From positions 434,001 through 498,000 of the forward strand of contig BPKO01000001.1 of the NCBI GenBank assembly GCA_026005175.1: a stretch of 64,000 nucleotides of DNA, given 5' to 3'. The translations under genes and the position numbers were made by a program. The DNA is from Candidatus Tectimicrobiota bacterium. Its GTDB lineage: Bacteria > Tectomicrobia > Entotheonellia > Entotheonellales > Entotheonellaceae. How positions within the stretch are numbered: position 1 is the stretch's first letter; each line of letters begins with the position of its first letter. Positions 51,518 through 60,820 of this stretch are shown here, piece by piece. The notes under the pieces were generated by a model. The model was not told the DNA's origin. It made no database searches and saw only the letters and a list, made by a program, of their open reading frames with translations.

Positions 51518-52723
51518 TTAGCGCCTTCCGAACTTGCGAAAGAGGGCCGTCAGCCCGCCAATGACCCCGGCGATGATGAGCACCCCCACCCAGCCCCAGG
51601 CCGCCGAGGCGCGTACCGTGGTGCGAAACTCCAGCGTCTTGGAGGCCCGCTCGCCACGCACTTCCACGGCCACCGAGTAGTCGCCGATCAAGGCGTCTTC
51701 GTATGGCGTGATGGTCACTTCCACTTGCTTGACTTCGCCGGGCTCAAGGGCCTCGATTTTCTCCGGGTTAAACTCCACCTTCCAGTTCTCGGGCTTGAAC
51801 GACAGGAAGGTAATGTTGCGATTCACCGCCGAGCCGGTGTTCTTGACGTAAATAGAGACGTTGGCCGGCTTGCCGGGCTGGGTTTCCAGCGATAGCAGCC
51901 CGCTGGGCGTGCCGGCGTCGAGCTTGTAGGTGCCGGTAAGCACCACCATCAAGTCGAGCTCGGCTTTGGCTTTCCCGGCGCTTACCCGCATCTTGATGGG
52001 ATACTCGCCAGGCCGGGCAAGAAAGGAGGGCTTGACTTCCACCGAGACGGTGCGGCTCTGGTTGGCTTTGACTTGCAGGCTAGAGATGTACTTGGACTCG
52101 TAAGCCGGCTTGAAGTTGATCTCCCAGCCCCTGGGCCCTTCGGCAAAGAGATCAAAGACCGTGTCCTCGTCAAGGTCGCTGTTCACTTCCACGGAAAACT
52201 CAAACGTGGCGTCCGTGGGACCGCGTAGCACGGGGTAGGTGGTGGTGAGCGTCACGTCTTCGTACGAAGCTTTCTCTTCTTGAGGCCCTGTCACTTTTAC
52301 CACGATGGGTTCGCTGAAGCGGAACTGTCCGTCGCGCGTCTGCGCCGCCACGCGAAAGGTGTACTCTCCGGGGGCGACGTCTTTGGGCGGATCGGCTTTG
52401 AACGTCACGCGCTTGTCGCTGTCAGCCGGCACGTGCACGCCGGTAATCGTGTAGCGGTAAGTCTTGAGGCGCGCCTGCCACCCCTCGGGCTGCTCTTCGA
52501 TCCACACGCGCACCGTTTCGTCAGAGCGCCCTTTGTTGTGGAAAATGAGGTCCATCTCCACGTTTTCCCCCGCAGAGACTTCCACGCCAGGGTATTCGGC
52601 CGCCATGGTGAGGAGGCGTTCTGGCTTTGGCGCCTTCTCTTCCTGGGCCATGCCCGCTCCTGGCATGAGCATCAGCCCCACCACGAACCCCGCCACGAGC
52701 ACCAGACGCACCGACGCGCTCAT
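51518..52723 (-). CDS. Secreted, membrane-anchored NEW3-domain protein
   Basis: A 401-residue protein with a signal peptide (MSASVRLVLVAGFVVGLMLM) and a C-terminal membrane helix (WGWVGVLIIAGVIGGLTALF) ending in RKFGRR. Between them are three beta-sandwich repeats. The last is NEW3 (alpha-galactosidase-associated): ANVSIYVKNTGSAVNRNITF, then PENWKVEFNPEKIEALEPGE. Such proteins are often next to ABC-2 exporters. It is probably the periplasmic partner. The start at 52723 is the Met that begins the signal peptide. Confidence 0.88.
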   Translation of the reverse strand: MSASVRLVLVAGFVVGLMLMPGAGMAQEEKAPKPERLLTMAAEYPGVEVSAGENVEMDLIFHNKGRSDETVRVWIEEQPEGWQARLKTYRYTITGVHVPADSDKRVTFKADPPKDVAPGEYTFRVAAQTRDGQFRFSEPIVVKVTGPQEEKASYEDVTLTTTYPVLRGPTDATFEFSVEVNSDLDEDTVFDLFAEGPRGWEINFKPAYESKYISSLQVKANQSRTVSVEVKPSFLARPGEYPIKMRVSAGKAKAELDLMVVLTGTYKLDAGTPSGLLSLETQPGKPANVSIYVKNTGSAVNRNITFLSFKPENWKVEFNPEKIEALEPGEVKQVEVTITPYEDALIGDYSVAVEVRGERASKTLEFRTTVRASAAWGWVGVLIIAGVIGGLTALFRKFGRR

Positions 52724-52838
52724 TGTCTCCCTCCCTCCTCTTTCGCCTCCGGCGTCCCCGCCTGTCATGCGGGCCACTGGAGGCGGCAGCGGACACGCCT
52801 TTTCGTGTTTTCCGCACTAAGCCGGAAATACCCTTCAT

Positions 52839-52866
52839 TAATTTAGGGATTGCGGCCGGCACGTCA
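52839..52866 (-). promoter_or_regulatory. Candidate promoter of the NEW3-ABC operon
   Basis: On the minus strand TTGACG (52866-52861), a 16-base spacer and TAAATT (52844-52839). Confidence 0.45.
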
Positions 52867-52896
52867 AGAGGTCTGGCGGCCGGCAGCCACTTTGCC

Positions 52897-52925
52897 CTTG
52901 ACAGCAGCGGGCGGCGGTGGTGTAA
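52897..52925 (+). promoter_or_regulatory. Candidate promoter of the LLM/decarboxylase/enolase-superfamily operon
   Basis: TTGACA at 52897-52902, a 17-base spacer and TGTAAA at 52920-52925, 47 bases before the first gene. It is divergent from the NEW3-ABC promoter 31 bases away. Confidence 0.5.
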
Positions 52926-52971
52926 AGTGAGCAGCCACCTGAGCCTTTATCCAGCCAAAGGAGAGCAGCGC

Positions 52972-54097
52972 ATGCAGTTTGGCCTTTTCTTCGAGTTGTC
53001 GGTGCCGCGCCCATGGACGCGCGACGCCGAGCGCACCGTGTACACCAACGCGCTGGAGCAAGTGAAGCTGGCCGACGAGCTAGGCTTTGACCAGGTGTGG
53101 GCCGTGGAGCACCACTTCCTGGAGGAGTATTCGCACTGCTCGGCCCCAGAGCTGTTTCTCACCGCCTGCGCCATGATCACCAAGCGCATTCGCGTGGGAC
53201 ACGGCATCATCGTCTGCGTCCCCGAGTTCAACCACCCCATCAAGATCGCCGAGCGCACCGCCACCCTCGACATCCTTTCCGGCGGGCGCCTGGAAGTGGG
53301 CACCGGCCGCTCCGCCACTTGGACAGAGCTGGGCGGCTTCCGTGCCAATCCCGATCTCACCAAGAAGACGTGGGACGAATTTGTGCGCTGCCTGCCCAAG
53401 ATGTGGACCACAGAGACATACAGCTACGAAGGCGAATTTTGGTCCATGCCGCCGCGCACCATCTTGCCCAAGCCCTACCAGCGGCCGCATCCGCCGCTGT
53501 GGGTGGCGGTGACCACGCCGGGAACGGAGCTCGACGCCGCCGACCGCGGTCTGGGAAGTCTGGGGCTGACGTTTGGCTATTTTGCCGAGCAAGAAAAGCG
53601 CATCAAGGAATACCGCCGGCGCATCCAGCAGTGCACGCCGGTGGGCGCCTTTGTCAACGAGCAGGTGAGCACGGTGAACTTTCTTTTCTGCCACGAGGAT
53701 GACGAGGAAGGGGTGCGCATCGGGCGCCAGCTGGGCACCACCTTCAACTACCTTGCTTCCCAGCTGGTTTCGGTGCGCGAAGCCTACCCGTCTAAGTCTT
53801 ACAAGTCGCTTGGCTTGCTGCCCCAGCTGCGCCGCCAGGCCACCGGGGCCGGACAGCCACGGCACCGTGGGGGAAGGGCTGGGCATCGGCAACCCGGAAC
53901 GGGTGCTGCGGGCGATGAAGAAGTGGGAAGAAGTGGGCGTCGACCGCGTCAACTTCATCCTCAACTGCATGGAAATCATCCCGCAGGAGCACGTGCTGCG
54001 CAGCCTGCGCCTTTTTGCGCAGGAAGTGATGCCCCACTTCCGCCCCCGGCCAGCGCGTGAAGCCCGCCTCGAGCCGGCGGCCAGTGCCACGCCGTGA
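52972..54097 (+). CDS. LLM class flavin/F420-dependent oxidoreductase (one frameshift)
   Basis: Luciferase-like monooxygenase or reductase. MQFGLFFELSVPRPW, FDQVWAVEHHFLEEYSH and GRLEVGTGRSATWTELGGF are typical of the alkanal monooxygenase-like subgroup. The frame breaks at GGGG 53845-53848; dropping one G joins RRQATG to PDSHGTVGEGLGIGNPE and gives about 374 residues. AAAGGAGAG precedes the ATG. It starts a four-gene operon with a decarboxylase-fold, an enolase-superfamily and another LLM protein, which looks catabolic. Substrate unknown. Confidence 0.87.
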
Positions 54098-54109
54098 GGA
54101 GGAGGCGCC

Positions 54110-54865
54110 ATGCCGCTTTTTGGCCAGCTCGACGCCGCCACGGTGCGCGACCGCTTGCCGCGCATGCGCGACTTTGATACCGAAGCCTGGGAGCTGCCCA
54201 ACGCCGACATGCTCTACCTGGCTTTGGAAGTTGAGATCCCCGATGCCGATGCCCTCTTGCCCAAGGCGATGCACCCGGCGGTGCCGCGCTACGTCACCAT
54301 TGTGGTGAGCCGCTTTTCGCAGTCCCCGGTGGGCCCCTTTGGCCTGGCGCAGCTGCGCCTGATGGGCCGCGCCGGCGTCCACCCGCGCGGCTACGTCCTG
54401 CAGGCCTATACCGACAGCGAAGCGGCCACCGAAGCGCTGCGCCAGCGCTGGGGCTTTCCCGCCGCTACCGCTGACCGCATCGCCCTTCAAGTGTACTACG
54501 ACCACATCTTCGCGGCGGTCAGCGTCGCGGGGGAAACGATCCTCGACGTGGGCCTCAGCCACTACGAGGCCATCGCCGGCACGGACATCAACTATATCGC
54601 CAGCGTCCACCTGGCCGAGGTGACCGAGATTGCCGATCCCGGCCCGCGCCTGGTGCAGGTCGACCCGCGCTACACGCTGCACCGCGCTGAGCGCGGCCGG
54701 CCGGTGCTGCGCGCCATTGCCCCAAGCGCTTGGGGCTGCCCGGGCTTCAAGGTGGTCAATCCCATCGTCGGAACTTTTGCTACGGTAGATACGGACTTCC
54801 CCCAGATCCGCTTTGTGATGGACCCGTGGCGGCCGGTGACCGAGGGGACGACGCGGCTGCGCTAG
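54110..54865 (+). CDS. Acetoacetate decarboxylase-fold protein
   Basis: A 251-residue protein. The pattern of strands, FGLAQLRLMGRAGVHPRGY, then ILDVGLSHYEAIAGTDINYIA (split around GL), suggests the ADC-like beta-cone fold, whose members decarboxylate or act as aldolase-dehydratases. The catalytic Lys of true acetoacetate decarboxylase was not located, so activity is doubtful. GAGGAGGAGG precedes the ATG, 12 bases after the LLM gene. Confidence 0.62.
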   Translation: MPLFGQLDAATVRDRLPRMRDFDTEAWELPNADMLYLALEVEIPDADALLPKAMHPAVPRYVTIVVSRFSQSPVGPFGLAQLRLMGRAGVHPRGYVLQAYTDSEAATEALRQRWGFPAATADRIALQVYYDHIFAAVSVAGETILDVGLSHYEAIAGTDINYIASVHLAEVTEIADPGPRLVQVDPRYTLHRAERGRPVLRAIAPSAWGCPGFKVVNPIVGTFATVDTDFPQIRFVMDPWRPVTEGTTRLR

Positions 54866-54913
54866 CCAAGGCGTACGGCGGTGAGGGGATAGGCTTGGAG
54901 AGGACGACCGCGC

Positions 54914-56086
54914 ATGCGCATTGCCGACGTGCGTGCCACCTGGTTGCGCTGTCCCATTCCGGAAGCCAGCCAGCACGTGAGCGACTTTGGCCGCCTTACC
55001 ACGTTTGATATGACCCTGGTGGAAGTGGTCGCCGACAGCGGTCTTTGTGGCTACGGCGAAGCCAAGGCGCAGGTGGGCAGCGCCAGCGACAATCACGCTT
55101 TGGTGGCCCTGATCAACCACGAGCTGCGGCCGCTGCTGCTGGGGCGCGATCCGCGCCAGATCAGTGCCCTGTGGGAAACGATGTACAGCGGCACGCGTGC
55201 CCACTACGCCTTGCGCCGCGGCCGCAGCTTTCCCGTCTTGGGGCGGCGTGGGCTGACCATTGCCGCGATCAGCGGGGTGGACATGGCCCTGTGGGACCTC
55301 CTGGGAAAGGCGTTGCAGGTGCCGGTCTACCAGCTCCTGGGGGGAAAATGCCGCGACGCCTTGCCCGCTTACGCCAGCGGCGGCTGGGCCGATGCCGAGG
55401 GCATCGGCGCCCAGCTGCAAAGCTACATCGAGCGCGGCGGCTTCCGCGCCGTAAAGATGCGCGTGGGGGCAATGGACGGCAACGTGGCCACCTCGGTGGC
55501 CCGCGTGCGCGCTGCCCGCGCCGCCCTGGGCCCCGATATTGCCCTCATGGTCGATGCCCACGGCACCTTCAGCGTGCGCGAAGCGCAGCGCTTTGCCCGG
55601 CAAGTGGAGGACTGCGACCTTGCCTGGTTTGAAGAACCGGTGAGCGCCGACGACAAGGCCGGGCAGGCCGCCGTGCGTGCCAGCACCACCATCCCTATCG
55701 CCAGTGGCGAGAGCGAGTTTACCCGCTTTGACTTTCGCGACCTCATCACCCTGGGGGCCGTGGACATCCTGCAGCCTGACTTGGCCATCATGGGCGGCCT
55801 CACCGAGGGCCTGCGCGTGGCTGCCCTGGCCAGTGCGTTTCAGCTTACCGTTGCGCCTCACTTGTGGGGCTCGGCCTTGCTCTTTGCCGCCGGCCTTCAG
55901 CTGGCGGCGGCGGTGCCCAACTGCACCATTCTTGAGTACTCGTTGGGGTTCAACCCCCTGCTGCACGAGCTCGCCCTCGAGCCGCCTGTGGTGCGCGACG
56001 GGCACATCATTATTCCTGACCGGCCGGGTCTCGGGGTAACCCCGCGGCCCGAATTCGTGGCGCAGTACCGCATGCCTCCTGACTGA
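54914..56086 (+). CDS. Mandelate racemase/muconate lactonizing enzyme family protein
   Basis: Enolase-superfamily enzyme of 390 residues. Metal ligands appear in LMVDAHGTF (Asp), LAWFEEPVSADD (Glu) and IPIASGESEF (Glu). The catalytic Lys lies in AVKMRVG and a candidate His base in VAPHLWGSA, the mandelate racemase pattern; dehydration of an acid sugar or racemisation is likely. The neighbours (ADC-fold, two LLM enzymes) suggest a pathway for an unknown hydroxy acid. Start ATG 54914. Confidence 0.9.
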   Translation: MRIADVRATWLRCPIPEASQHVSDFGRLTTFDMTLVEVVADSGLCGYGEAKAQVGSASDNHALVALINHELRPLLLGRDPRQISALWETMYSGTRAHYALRRGRSFPVLGRRGLTIAAISGVDMALWDLLGKALQVPVYQLLGGKCRDALPAYASGGWADAEGIGAQLQSYIERGGFRAVKMRVGAMDGNVATSVARVRAARAALGPDIALMVDAHGTFSVREAQRFARQVEDCDLAWFEEPVSADDKAGQAAVRASTTIPIASGESEFTRFDFRDLITLGAVDILQPDLAIMGGLTEGLRVAALASAFQLTVAPHLWGSALLFAAGLQLAAAVPNCTILEYSLGFNPLLHELALEPPVVRDGHIIIPDRPGLGVTPRPEFVAQYRMPPD

Positions 56087-56096
56087 GGAGAACACG

Positions 56097-57155
56097 ATGG
56101 CCACTGCCGTCCGCATCGCCTTGCGCATTCCGGGTACCGCCCCGCTGTCGGAGCTCGTCCCCCTCATCCAGCAGGTGGAAGCCGCCGGCTTTGACGGCGC
56201 CGGTATCCTCGACAGCCAGCTGCTGTGCCGGGACACTTTTGTCACCCTGGCCCTGGCCGCCACGCAGACCTCGCGGCTGCAGCTGTTTCCGGCGGTGACC
56301 AACCCGCTGACCCGTCACCCCTCGGTGCTGGCAGGGGCCATGCAGACGCTGGCCGAGCTGGCGCCCGGGCGCCTGCGCTGTATCATCGGCTCGGGATATA
56401 CGTCGGCCACCACCATCGGGCGCAAGCCGGCCACCCTGGCACAGATGCGTGCCTGCATCACCACCGTCAAGGCGCTGCTGGCCGGCGAGACGGTCGACTT
56501 TGACGGCACGCCGGGACGCCTGCAGTACGCCAGCGGGCCACGCATCCCCGTTCTCATGGCCGCTTCTGGCCCTAAAGCGATTGCCCTGGCCGGCGAAATT
56601 GCCGACGGCGTGCTCTTGCTGGTAGGCTACACGCCGGGCATCGTCGAGGCGGTCCTCGCTTGCCTTGAAGAAGGCGCGCGGCGCAGCGGCCGGCGGCTGG
56701 AGGACTTGGAGATTATCTGGGCAGTGCGCACCGGCACCGCCAGTACCATGGAAGAAGCGCGACGCCAGGCCCGCCCCATCGCCGTGCACTGGGGCATCTT
56801 GCGCTGGGGGGCCCACTGGCTCAAGCACGCCGGCCTGCAGCTGCCTTCCCTGACCATCCCCCAGGAAGTGTGGAACATTTATCCCGACCTGTCGCACGCC
56901 CACGACTGGGAAGCGGCGATTGCCGCTACCGCCTTTGTTCCCGATGAGGTGGTGGCCCAGCTGTGCGACGCCCTGGGCTTGATCGGCACCCCAGAGCACT
57001 GCGCCCAGCGCATTGCCGAGATGGCGGCCTGCGGGGTCACCAACCTTTACCTCATGCCTTTCCAAACCTTTGCCCCACCCACCCAGGACCTTGAAGCATT
57101 CCGCACCGTCGTCTTCCCACGGCTGCAGGCTGCCGGGCTGCGCCCGCCGGCGTGA
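56097..57155 (+). CDS. LLM class F420-dependent oxidoreductase (MER-like)
   Basis: A 352-residue TIM-barrel protein closer to methylene-tetrahydromethanopterin reductase than to luciferase: IQQVEAAGFDGAGILDSQL, QLFPAVTNPLTRHPSVLAGAM (in two parts) and RLRCIIGSGYTSATTIG. This group commonly uses F420. It follows the enolase-superfamily gene by 10 bases and ends the operon. Substrate unknown. F420 biosynthesis genes are not in the window. Confidence 0.88.
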   Translation: MATAVRIALRIPGTAPLSELVPLIQQVEAAGFDGAGILDSQLLCRDTFVTLALAATQTSRLQLFPAVTNPLTRHPSVLAGAMQTLAELAPGRLRCIIGSGYTSATTIGRKPATLAQMRACITTVKALLAGETVDFDGTPGRLQYASGPRIPVLMAASGPKAIALAGEIADGVLLLVGYTPGIVEAVLACLEEGARRSGRRLEDLEIIWAVRTGTASTMEEARRQARPIAVHWGILRWGAHWLKHAGLQLPSLTIPQEVWNIYPDLSHAHDWEAAIAATAFVPDEVVAQLCDALGLIGTPEHCAQRIAEMAACGVTNLYLMPFQTFAPPTQDLEAFRTVVFPRLQAAGLRPPA

Positions 57156-57236
57156 GGGTTGACAGGGCCGCGACCGACGTGCCAAGCTTCACTTAGACCG
57201 CTCGCCGCGAGACGATGCCGTGTGGATGGGTAAGGG

Positions 57237-58568
57237 ATGCCGACCTCAGCATACCGCGACCAGGTGCGTCGCCTCTATGGTTTGCTCAGCGAGCAGCTGT
57301 ATCTTGGCCGCCCCGACTTCCACCTCGAGGGCGAAGCGGCCAACTCTACGCTGTTGTTTGCCCTGCTCACGGCACTGGTAGGCGGCAAGGCGCTGATTAT
57401 CGGCGAGCCGGGGTTGGGCAAAACCACCGCCGCCGAATACGTGGGCGCCCTGGTGTACGGCTTGCCCTTAGGGGTGATTTGGAGCGGCGAAGTGGCAGGC
57501 CATCCCGAGCAAACCGAGGAAAAAATCGTTGGCCGGCCGCACCTGGGCAAGCTCAACCAGGGCGAAGAAGCGGTGGTGTGGAGCTGTTTTGCCCGCCTGC
57601 CGGTGAAAATCGTCGACGAGATCAACCGCCTGCCCGAAACCAAGCAGAGCCTCGTGCTCGACGGGCTGGATCGCGGCAAGTGGGAGTACCTAAACCAGAC
57701 GCTGGTCAACGACGAGTACTGCCTCTTTGCCACCGCAAACTACCAGGACCAGGGGACCAACACGCTCATTCCCCCCTTGCTGGATCGCTTCGACGTGCTC
57801 GTTGAAGCGAAGCATCCGGGAGCCAACCTGGCGTTTGTCATCGGGCAGTGGGGCTCGCGGGCCGAGCTGCTGCGTCACGCCGCCAGCGAGGCGGCCTTCA
57901 TGGCGGCCCTGCACCGCTCTGCCGACGGCCTTGAAACGGTGCTGGAGCAAACCCGGCGCCGCTTTGCCGCAGTCCTGAGGCAGCGCTGCGGCCTGAGTCC
58001 CCTCAGCCGGCGGCAGCGTCAGGCCATCCGCGCCGAAATCCAGAGCCTGCCACTTGACTTGGAGGCTAACGCCTTTGTGCGCGCCGTGCTGGCGGAGCTC
58101 TCCTTTTGCTGCAAGTACGGCCAGAAGCGCTCCATCGACGTGTGTGAGGAAGGCTGCCACTACACTGGCTATCTCTGCTACGAAGTGCGCAACTGCGCCT
58201 CCAATCGCCTGCCGAGTTCGATTTACCGCTACGCGCAGGCTCTGGCCTGGTGGCTGGGCCGCTCCCAGGTGGCGGTCGAGCACGTGCGGGCCGTGTTGCC
58301 CTATACCCTGGCGCACCGCCTGCAGTGGCGCGAGGCGTACCTGGCGGCGCGCGAGCGCGAGCGGCGCCAGGAGCCTCTGCTCCTGCATGCCGCCCGGCAG
58401 GCCACGGCCGCCGTGTTCCGGCGCTTTTACGAGCAGCGCCACGCCCTGTTGCAGGCCCTAAGTACGGCGGCCCGCATTTACGACGGCGAGGACCTGCCGC
58501 TACCGCAGGGAGACCATCCGCTGTACGCCGAGATCCGGCGTGACCTGGGACAGGACGAGCCATGGTGA
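57237..58568 (+). CDS. MoxR-like AAA+ ATPase with cysteine-rich C-terminal region
   Basis: A 443-residue ATPase. Walker A is GEPGLGKTTAAEYVG (about 58-72), Walker B is KIVDEINRLPETKQSL, and the sensor region is LFATANYQDQGTNTLIPPLLDRFDV. This is the MoxR/RavA class, which acts as a remodelling chaperone with a vWA protein. After residue 285 comes FCCKYGQKRSIDVCEEGC and then CYEVRNC: seven cysteines in about 40 residues, unusual for MoxR and suggesting a zinc or Fe-S site. It overlaps the next gene by 7 bases. Confidence 0.87.
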   Translation: MPTSAYRDQVRRLYGLLSEQLYLGRPDFHLEGEAANSTLLFALLTALVGGKALIIGEPGLGKTTAAEYVGALVYGLPLGVIWSGEVAGHPEQTEEKIVGRPHLGKLNQGEEAVVWSCFARLPVKIVDEINRLPETKQSLVLDGLDRGKWEYLNQTLVNDEYCLFATANYQDQGTNTLIPPLLDRFDVLVEAKHPGANLAFVIGQWGSRAELLRHAASEAAFMAALHRSADGLETVLEQTRRRFAAVLRQRCGLSPLSRRQRQAIRAEIQSLPLDLEANAFVRAVLAELSFCCKYGQKRSIDVCEEGCHYTGYLCYEVRNCASNRLPSSIYRYAQALAWWLGRSQVAVEHVRAVLPYTLAHRLQWREAYLAARERERRQEPLLLHAARQATAAVFRRFYEQRHALLQALSTAARIYDGEDLPLPQGDHPLYAEIRRDLGQDEPW

Positions 58569-59245
58569 ACCCCTTCCGCGAGTTCCGCGCCTATACGCCG
58601 CCGCGCCCCCTCCCCCTTGATACGATCCTCGCGCAGCGCAACGCCGCCTTGCAGCGGCTGCGGCAGAGCTACGAAGCGCTCATTGCCGAAGAAAGCAAGC
58701 AGCTCGTCTGGGTTATCGAACAAGGCGCGCTGTCGCGGGCCTACACGGTGGCTGTCGAGGCCCTACGCGGTGTCGACTTTACGGTGGAAGACCTGGAGGA
58801 CATGTGCCTCGAGCTCGACACCGCCGACGGCGCGGCTGCTTCCCTGGGCGTCCCTTCAGGGCTCTTCATTGCGGCGATGTGCAACCAGGTGCAGGCGACA
58901 GACATCGTGCTCGACCTGCGTGCGTTTAAGCGGCGTTGGCCGTTTCTGGGATTTCGCTTGCCCCGCGGGCGGCGCCTTCGCCTGGAAGGCGACGCCGGCG
59001 ATTTCGTAGGGGCGCTGCTGGCCGGCGGCGAGGTGGTGGTCAACGGCAATGTCGGCAGTTATGCCGGCCTGGGCATGCGCGCCGGCTTGCTGCACATCGC
59101 TTACAGCAGCGGCAAGTACACGGGGGAAGGCATGCGCGGCGGCACCATCCGCGTACAGGGGCGCATCGGTAGCCTGGGTAAGGCCAAGCAGGGCTTCATT
59201 TACGAAGGCGGCCAGCAGGTTTTCCCTGCGCGGAGCGAGGAATGA
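58562..59245 (+). CDS. GXGXG beta-helix protein (glutamate synthase C-terminal / FwdC-like domain)
   Basis: A 227-residue protein. The first 120 residues are helical and unrecognised. The rest is a Gly-rich right-handed beta-helix: EVVVNGNVGSYAGLGMRAGLL, KYTGEGMRGGTIRVQGRIGSLG, the repeat found at the C terminus of GltB and in formylmethanofuran dehydrogenase subunit C. It has no catalytic residues of those enzymes. Its start overlaps the ATPase stop and its stop overlaps the vWA start (ATGA), so the three are tightly coupled. It is probably a scaffold or substrate. Function unknown. Confidence 0.72.
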   Translation: MVNPFREFRAYTPPRPLPLDTILAQRNAALQRLRQSYEALIAEESKQLVWVIEQGALSRAYTVAVEALRGVDFTVEDLEDMCLELDTADGAAASLGVPSGLFIAAMCNQVQATDIVLDLRAFKRRWPFLGFRLPRGRRLRLEGDAGDFVGALLAGGEVVVNGNVGSYAGLGMRAGLLHIAYSSGKYTGEGMRGGTIRVQGRIGSLGKAKQGFIYEGGQQVFPARSEE

Positions 59246-60813
59246 ACTGGCAGCGGCTGGTGGGAGAGCTCTGGCCCCAGGTGCGCCAGAAGCACCTGTG
59301 GCCAGAGCTGCCCATGCCCCGCGTGGCAGCGCTTTCCCGGCCGGTGGCCTTGGAGATGCGCGACAAGCGGCTGACGCTCAACCTGAGCACTTGCGAGGCA
59401 CTGGCTCGCTGGCTGCCGCCCCGCACCGTGGTTGAGGCGCTGCTGGACCACGGCATCAGCCACTACACGCGCTGCCCCTGGGATTTGGCCACCCACTTGC
59501 ACCTTTACGCCGTGGCGAAAGCCGAGCTCGGGTGTCCTTCCCTGGCCAGGGCGGCAACCGATGCCTTTATCGATGTGGTGGCCAACACTTACTGCGTCAA
59601 GGACTACCAGACACCGCTGCCGCAAGTATGCCGCTACTTTCAGGACGACCCCTTACAGCGTACCCTAGTGGCCCTTTACGGCCGCATCTGGGGCGTTGAC
59701 ATGCAGGCCGAAGCGGACGAGGCGCTGGTGCGCCGCCTGGCGCGCCTTCCCTACCTCGACCGCCGGCAGTGGCCGCAGAGCTTGCGCCGCTTCGCCCAGC
59801 TCCTGCGTCCCCTGCTGGAGGCCAGTGGCCGCCTCGCACCCCCGCCGCTGGGACAGCACGGCTTGGGGAACTACTCACGCGAGGAAGTCGAGAAGGCCCT
59901 AGCCACCTTCGCCCAGCAAGCCCCGGACATCGAGGCCTTTCGCAACACCGTCGCGGATTTTGCCGACGAGCTGCTGGCCCTTGGCTACGGCGGAGGGGAA
60001 GGAGAAGGGCGGCGGGTGGACGCCGATGCCCTCTACTACATGGCGCTCGCCCAAAACTATCGCCTCCCGGTGTGTAGCCTCCCCGCCACCGGCAGCGGCA
60101 CGCTCGATCCATACAGCCACGCGCCCTGGGAAGCCAGCAAGCCAGTGCAGGATCTCGACGTATGGACCAGCTTTGGCAAGCTGCTGCCCGGCTTGTCCCA
60201 GCTCTGGGTGCGCCGCCAGGGGACGGTGTTTGGGCAACGCCAGCGGACGCCGGACTGCCTCATCGTCCTCGACTCCTCTGGCAGCATGCCCAACCCGCGC
60301 CAGCAGCTTTCTTACGCCGTGTTGGGGGCTGCCTGCGCTGCTGACGCCTATCTGCGTCGAGGGGCCCGCGTGGCCGTTTACAACTTCAGCGATGCACGGC
60401 TGGCCGGCAAGACGGTGCTCGCCTTCACCGCCGATCGCACGGCCATTTTTCGCTGCCTTTGCGTCTACCACGGCGGCGGCACCGCGTTGGCTCTGCGCGA
60501 TCTGGAAGCCCTGCGGCGCACGGCACCTCAGGGGACGCCCGACCTGGTGCTGATTACCGATATGCAGATTACCAACCTGGAAGAGGTGCTTGCCTATCTG
60601 GCGGGTGTCGAGGGCCGCATTACCGTGGTGCACCTAGGAGACAACGCGGCCACCGAGCGCCTGCGCCACGCCACCGCCACGCACCCCCGGCTGCGCCTTT
60701 TTGCTGTTACTGCCGGCGCCGATATCCCGGCGATTATTCTGGGGCAGGTGCGACACGACTTTGCCCTGGCCCTGGGCCGGCGTGCCTCTGCCGCGGCGGG
60801 CCTTGGACTCTGA
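59242..60813 (+). CDS. von Willebrand factor A (vWA) domain protein
   Basis: A 523-residue protein. The C-terminal vWA domain (about 335-510) has the MIDAS motif IVLDSSGSMPNP (DxSxS), a Thr in HGGGTALALRD and the Asp in LVLITDMQITN, so metal binding is complete. The N-terminal 330 residues are helical and resemble the ViaA/CoxE-type partner of MoxR ATPases. There is no signal peptide, so it works in the cytoplasm. It is translationally coupled to the beta-helix gene. The target of this trio is unknown. Confidence 0.87.
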   Translation: MNWQRLVGELWPQVRQKHLWPELPMPRVAALSRPVALEMRDKRLTLNLSTCEALARWLPPRTVVEALLDHGISHYTRCPWDLATHLHLYAVAKAELGCPSLARAATDAFIDVVANTYCVKDYQTPLPQVCRYFQDDPLQRTLVALYGRIWGVDMQAEADEALVRRLARLPYLDRRQWPQSLRRFAQLLRPLLEASGRLAPPPLGQHGLGNYSREEVEKALATFAQQAPDIEAFRNTVADFADELLALGYGGGEGEGRRVDADALYYMALAQNYRLPVCSLPATGSGTLDPYSHAPWEASKPVQDLDVWTSFGKLLPGLSQLWVRRQGTVFGQRQRTPDCLIVLDSSGSMPNPRQQLSYAVLGAACAADAYLRRGARVAVYNFSDARLAGKTVLAFTADRTAIFRCLCVYHGGGTALALRDLEALRRTAPQGTPDLVLITDMQITNLEEVLAYLAGVEGRITVVHLGDNAATERLRHATATHPRLRLFAVTAGADIPAIILGQVRHDFALALGRRASAAAGLGL

Positions 60814-60820
60814 GGCCTGC

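Noticed and set aside
53792-56302. Very long minus-strand open frame
   Set aside because: Antisense to the LLM, ADC-fold and enolase-superfamily genes, which have clear family motifs; the antisense protein is Gly/His/Arg-rich and unrecognisable, as expected for GC-rich shadows.
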